DNA from: Cheilinus undulatus
Taxonomy: Eukaryota > Chordata > Actinopteri > Labriformes > Labridae
DNA length: 64,000 nt
Assembly (NCBI RefSeq): GCF_018320785.1
Contig: NC_054882.1
Span: 307,501 to 371,500, forward strand
Direction of reading: 5' to 3'
Both the position numbers and the translations under genes were made by a program. The notes under the pieces were generated by a model, which saw only the letters and a list, made by a program, of their open reading frames with translations, had not been told where the DNA came from and did no database searches. How positions within the stretch are numbered: position 1 is the first letter of the stretch; every line of letters begins with the position of its first letter. Below are positions 59,112 to 64,000 of this stretch, piece after piece.

Positions 59112-62100
59112 TTCAGTTTAAAGTTAAATGTTGTATTTTAATCATCATAAATTTAGATGTAAACTCAGTTTAAAGTTAAATATTGTATTTTAATCATCGT
59201 AAATTTAGATGTAAACTCAGTTTAAAGTTAAATATTGTATTTTAATCATCATAAATTTAGATGTAAACTCAGTTTAAAGTTAAATATTGTATTTTAATAA
59301 TCATAAATTTAGATGTAAACTCAGTTTAAAGTTAAATATTGTATTTTAATCATCATAAATTTAGATGTAAACTCAGTTTAAAGTTAAATATTGTATTTTA
59401 ATAATCATAAATTTAGATGTAAACTCAGTTTAAAGTTAAATATTGTATTTTAATCATCATAAATTTAGATGTAAACTCAGTTTAAAGTTAAATGTTGTAT
59501 TTTAATCATCATAAATTTAGATGTAAACTCAGTTTAAAGTTAAATATTGTATTTTAATCATCATAAATTTAGATGTAAACTCAGTTTAAAGTTAAATATT
59601 GTATTTTAATCATCATAAATTTAGATGTAAACTCAGTTTAAAGTTAAATATTGTATTTTAATCATCATAAATTTAGATGTAAACTCAGTTTAAAGTTAAA
59701 TATTGTATTTTAATCATCATAAATTTAGATGTAAACTCAGTTTAAAGTTAAATGTTGTATTTTAATCATCATAAATTTAGATGTAAACTCAGTTTAAAGT
59801 TAAATATTGTATTTTAATCATCATAAATTTAGATGTAAACTCAGTTTAAAGTTAAATGTTGTATTTTAATCATCATAAATTTAGATGTAAACTCAGTTTA
59901 AAGTTAAATGTTGTATTTTAATCATCATAAATTTAGATGTAAACTCAGTTTAAAGTTAAATGTTGTATTTTAATAATCATAAATTTAGATGTAAACTCAG
60001 TTTAAAGTTAAATATTGTATTTTAATAATCATAAATTTAGATGTAAACTCAGTTTAAAGTTAAATATTGTATTTTAATCATCATAAATTTAGATGTAAAC
60101 TCAGTTTAAAGTTAAATGTTGTATTTTAATAATCATAAATTTAGATGTAAACTCAGTTTAAAGTTAAATATTGTATTTTAATCATCATAAATTTAGATGT
60201 AAACTCAGTTTAAAGTTAAATGTTGTATTTTAATCATCATAAATTTAGATGTAAACTCAGTTTAAAGTTAAATGTTGTATTTTAATCATCATAAATTTAG
60301 ATGTAAACTCAGTTTAAAGTTAAATGTTGTATTTTAATAATCATAAATTTAGATGTAAACTCAGTTTAAAGTTAAATATTGTATTTTAATCATCATAAAT
60401 TTAGATGTAAACTCAGTTTAAAGTTAAATATTGTATTTTAATCATCATAAATTTAGATGTAAACTCAGTTTAAAGTTAAATGTTGTATTTTAATCATCAT
60501 AAATTTAGATGTAAACTCAGTTTAAAGTTAAATATTGTATTTTAATCATCATAAATTTAGATGTAAACTCAGTTTAAAGTTAAATGTTGTATTTTAATAA
60601 TCATAAATTTAGATGTAAACTCAGTTTAAAGTTAAATATTGTATTTTAATCATCATAAATTTAGATGTAAACTCAGTTTAAAGTTAAATGTTGTATTTTA
60701 ATTATCATAAATTTAGATGTAAACTCAGTTTAAAGTTAAATGTTGTATTTTAATTATCATAAATTTAGATGTAAACTCAGTTTAAAGTTAAATATTGTAT
60801 TTTAATCATCATAAATTTAGATGTAAACTCAGTTTAAAGTTAAATGTTGTATTTTAATCATCATAAATTTAGATGTAAACTCAGTTTAAAGTTAAATGTT
60901 GTATTTTAATCATCATAAATTTAGATGTAAACTCAGTTTAAAGTTAAATGTTGTATTTTAATCATCATAAATTTAGATGTAAACTCAGTTTAAAGTTAAA
61001 TGTTGTATTTTAATCATCATAAATTTAGATGTAAACTCAGTTTAAAGTTAAATATTGTATTTTAATAATCATAAATTTAGATGTAAACTCAGTTTAAAGT
61101 TAAATATTGTATTTTAATCATCATAAATTTAGATGTAAATTCAGTTTAAAGTTAAATGTTGTATTTTAATCATCATAAATTTAGATGTAAATTCAGTTTA
61201 AAGTTAAATGTTGTATTTTAATCATCATAAATTTAGATGTAAACTCAGTTTAAAGTTAAATATTGTATTTTAATTATCATAAATTTAGATGTAAACATAG
61301 TTTAAAGTTAAATGTTGTATTTTAATAATCATAAATTTAGATGTAAACTCAGTTTAAAGTTAAATATTGTATTTTAATCATCATAAATTTAGATGTAAAC
61401 TCAGTTTAAAGTTAAATGTTGTATTTTAATCATCATAAATTTAGATGTAAACTCAGTTTAAAGTTAAATGTTGTATTTTAATCATCATAAATTTAGATGT
61501 AAACTCAGTTTAAAGTTAAATGTTGTATTTTAATTATCATAAATTTAGATGTAAACTCAGTTTAAAGTTAAATGTTGTATTTTAATCATCATAAATTTAG
61601 ATGTAAACTCAGTTTAAAGTTAAATGTTGTATTTTAATCATCATAAATTTAGATGTAAACTCAGTTTAAAGTTAAATGTTGTATTTTAATAATCATAAAT
61701 TTAGATGTAAACTCAGTTTAAAGTTAAATGTTGTATTTTAATAATCATAAATTTAGATGTAAACTCAGTTTAAAGTTAAATGTTGTATTTTAATAATCAT
61801 AAATTTAGATGTAAACTCAGTTTAAAGTTAAATGTTGTATTTTAATCATCATAAATTTAGATGTAAACTCAGTTTAAAGTTAAATGTTGTATTTTAATTA
61901 TCATAAATTTAGATGTAAACTCAGTTTAAAGTTAAATGTTGTATTTTAATTATCATAAATTTAGATGTAAACTCAGTTTAAAGTTAAATGTTGTATTTTA
62001 ATCATCATAAATTTAGATGTAAACTCAGTTTAAAGTTAAATGTTGTATTTTAATCATCATAAATTTAGATGTAAACTCAGTTTAAAGTTAAATGTTGTAT

Positions 62101-64000
62101 TTTAATTATCATAAATTTAGATGTAAACTCAGTTTAAAGTTAAATGTTGTATTTTAATCATCATAAATTTAGATGTAAACTCAGTTTAAAGTTAAATGTT
62201 GTATTTTAATAAACATAAATTTAGATGTAAACTCAGTTTAAAGTTAAATGTTGTATTTTAATTATCATAAATTTAGATGTAAACTCAGTTTAAAGTTAAA
62301 TATTGTATTTTAATTATCATAAATTTAGATGTAAACTCAGTTTAAAGTTAAATGTTGTATTTTAATAATCATAAATTTAGATGTAAACTCAGTTTAAAGT
62401 TAAATATTGTATTTTAATCATCATAAATTTAGATGTAAACTCAGTTTAAAGTTAAATATTGTATTTTAATCATCATAAATTTAGATGTAAACTCAGTTTA
62501 AAGTTAAATGTTGTATTTTAATCATCATAAATTTAGATGTAAACTCAGTTTAAAGTTAAATATTGTATTTTAATTATCATAAATTTAGATGTAAACTCAG
62601 TTTAAAGTTAAATGTTGTATTTTAATCATCATAAATTTAGATGTAAACTCAGTTTAAAGTTAAATGTTGTATTTTAATCATCATAAATTTAGATGTAAAC
62701 TCAGTTTAAAGTTAAATGTTGTATTTTAATAATCATAAATTTAGATGTAAACTCAGTTTAAAGTTAAATGTTGTATTTTAATTATCATAAATTTAGATGT
62801 AAACTCAGTTTAAAGTTAAATGTTGTATTTTAATCATCATAAATTTAGATGTAAACTCAGTTTAAAGTTAAATGTTGTATTTTAATCATCATAAATTTAG
62901 ATGTAAACTCAGTTTAAAGTTAAATGTTGTATTTTAATTATCATAAATTTAGATGTAAACTCAGTTTAAAGTTAAATGTTGTATTTTAATCATCATAAAT
63001 TTAGATGTAAACTCAGTTTAAAGTTAAATGTTGTATTTTAATCATCATAAATTTAGATGTAAACTCAGTTTAAAGTTAAATGTTGTATTTTAATCATCAT
63101 AAATTTAGATGTAAACTCAGTTTAAAGTTAAATGTTGTATTTTAATCATCATAAATTTAGATGTAAACTCAGTTTAAAGTTAAATGTTGTATTTTAATCA
63201 TCATAAATTTAGATGTAAACTCAGTTTAAAGTTAAATGTTGTATTTTAATCATCATAAATTTAGATGTAAACTCAGTTTAAAGTTAAATGTTGTATTTTA
63301 ATTATCATAAATTTAGATGTAAACTCAGTTTAAAGTTAAATGTTGTATTTTAATCATCATAAATTTAGATGTAAACTCAGTTTAAAGTTAAATGTTGTAT
63401 TTTAATTATCATAAATTTAGATGTAAACTCAGTTTAAAGTTAAATGTTGTATTTTAATCATCATAAATTTAGATGTAAACTCAGTTTAAAGTTAAATGTT
63501 GTATTTTAATTATCATAAATTTAGATGTAAACTCAGTTTAAAGTTAAATGTTGTATTTTAATCATCATAAATTTAGATGTAAACTCAGTTTAAAGTTAAA
63601 TGTTGTATTTTAATCATCATAAATTTAGATGTAAACTCAGTTTAAAGTTAAATGTTGTATTTTAATCATCATAAATTTAGATGTAAACTCAGTTTAAAGT
63701 TAAATGTTGTATTTTAATCATCATAAATTTAGATGTAAACTCAGTTTAAAGTTAAATGTTGTATTTTAATCATCATAAATTTAGATGTAAACTCAGTTTA
63801 AAGTTAAATGTTGTATTTTAATCATCATAAATTTAGATGTAAACTCAGTTTAAAGTTAAATGTTGTATTTTAATCATCATAAATTTAGATGTAAACTCAG
63901 TTTAAAGTTAAATGTTGTATTTTAATCATCATAAATTTAGATGTAAACTCAGTTTAAAGTTAAATGTTGTATTTTAATTATCATAAATTTAGATGTAAAC
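59112..64000. repeat. 52-bp AT-rich minisatellite, at least 94 copies, running off the window
   Basis: The unit is AAATTTAGATGTAAACTCAG followed by TTTAAAGTTAAATGTTGTATTTTAATCATCAT, 52 bases. Copies are almost identical; the main variants are ATGTTGT/ATATTGT and AATCATC/AATAATC/AATTATC. ATATTGT copies are commoner at the left and ATGTTGT copies at the right. The array continues past position 64000, so its full length is unknown. It lies upstream of the visible sec23a 5' end. Confidence 0.97.

Overview
The window is vertebrate, almost certainly teleost, nuclear DNA. It has spliced genes with GT-AG introns, intronless receptor genes, fossil Tc1-, hAT- and LINE-like elements typical of fish, and an extreme load of tandem repeats. 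My hand tally is that about half of the 64 kb is minisatellite. No bacterial, viral or plasmid features were seen.

Four protein-coding genes are supported. On the minus strand, from left to right, are an intronless somatostatin receptor (sstr1, 11414-12574), an intronless C-type lectin/EGF membrane protein (clec14a, 21195-22760), and a COPII coat gene (sec23a) read as 19 coding exons from 58862 down to 35073. SSTR1, CLEC14A and SEC23A are also near neighbours on human chromosome 14 (from memory), which supports the names. A fourth gene, a three-exon orphan class A GPCR (44715-51122, plus strand), lies inside a 14.3 kb sec23a intron on the opposite strand. Its TM3 end carries NKF where DRY is usual.

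Layout: 1-11.4 kb is intergenic, with a 29-bp array (about 103 copies), a Tc1-like transposase fossil split by a 44-bp array, and a foldback element of nested hairpins. 11.4-13.3 kb is sstr1 and its polypurine upstream tract. 13.7-20.8 kb holds 46-bp and 50-bp arrays of one repeat family, each unit with a TATAAAA. 21-22.8 kb is clec14a, with an in-frame 12-bp coding minisatellite. 22.85-28.9 kb is a 29-bp array starting about 90 bp upstream of the clec14a start codon. 30-34.4 kb holds further arrays. 34.7-58.9 kb is sec23a with the nested GPCR. 59.1-64 kb is a 52-bp AT-rich array that runs off the window.

The most notable observation is the 2.6 kb sec23a intron at 36490-39096. It is almost entirely a minisatellite whose unit is a copy of that intron's own 3' end: a branch-point-like motif, a (TTTG)n tract, TTTAG and the first 22 bases of the next exon. 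This gives about 45 tandem decoy splice acceptors, and each full decoy examined would lead to an in-frame stop after about nine codons. The second oddity is that the visible 5' end of sec23a begins at the equivalent of human Met34, with an in-frame stop just upstream and no intervening AG, so the conserved N-terminus is not in this window.
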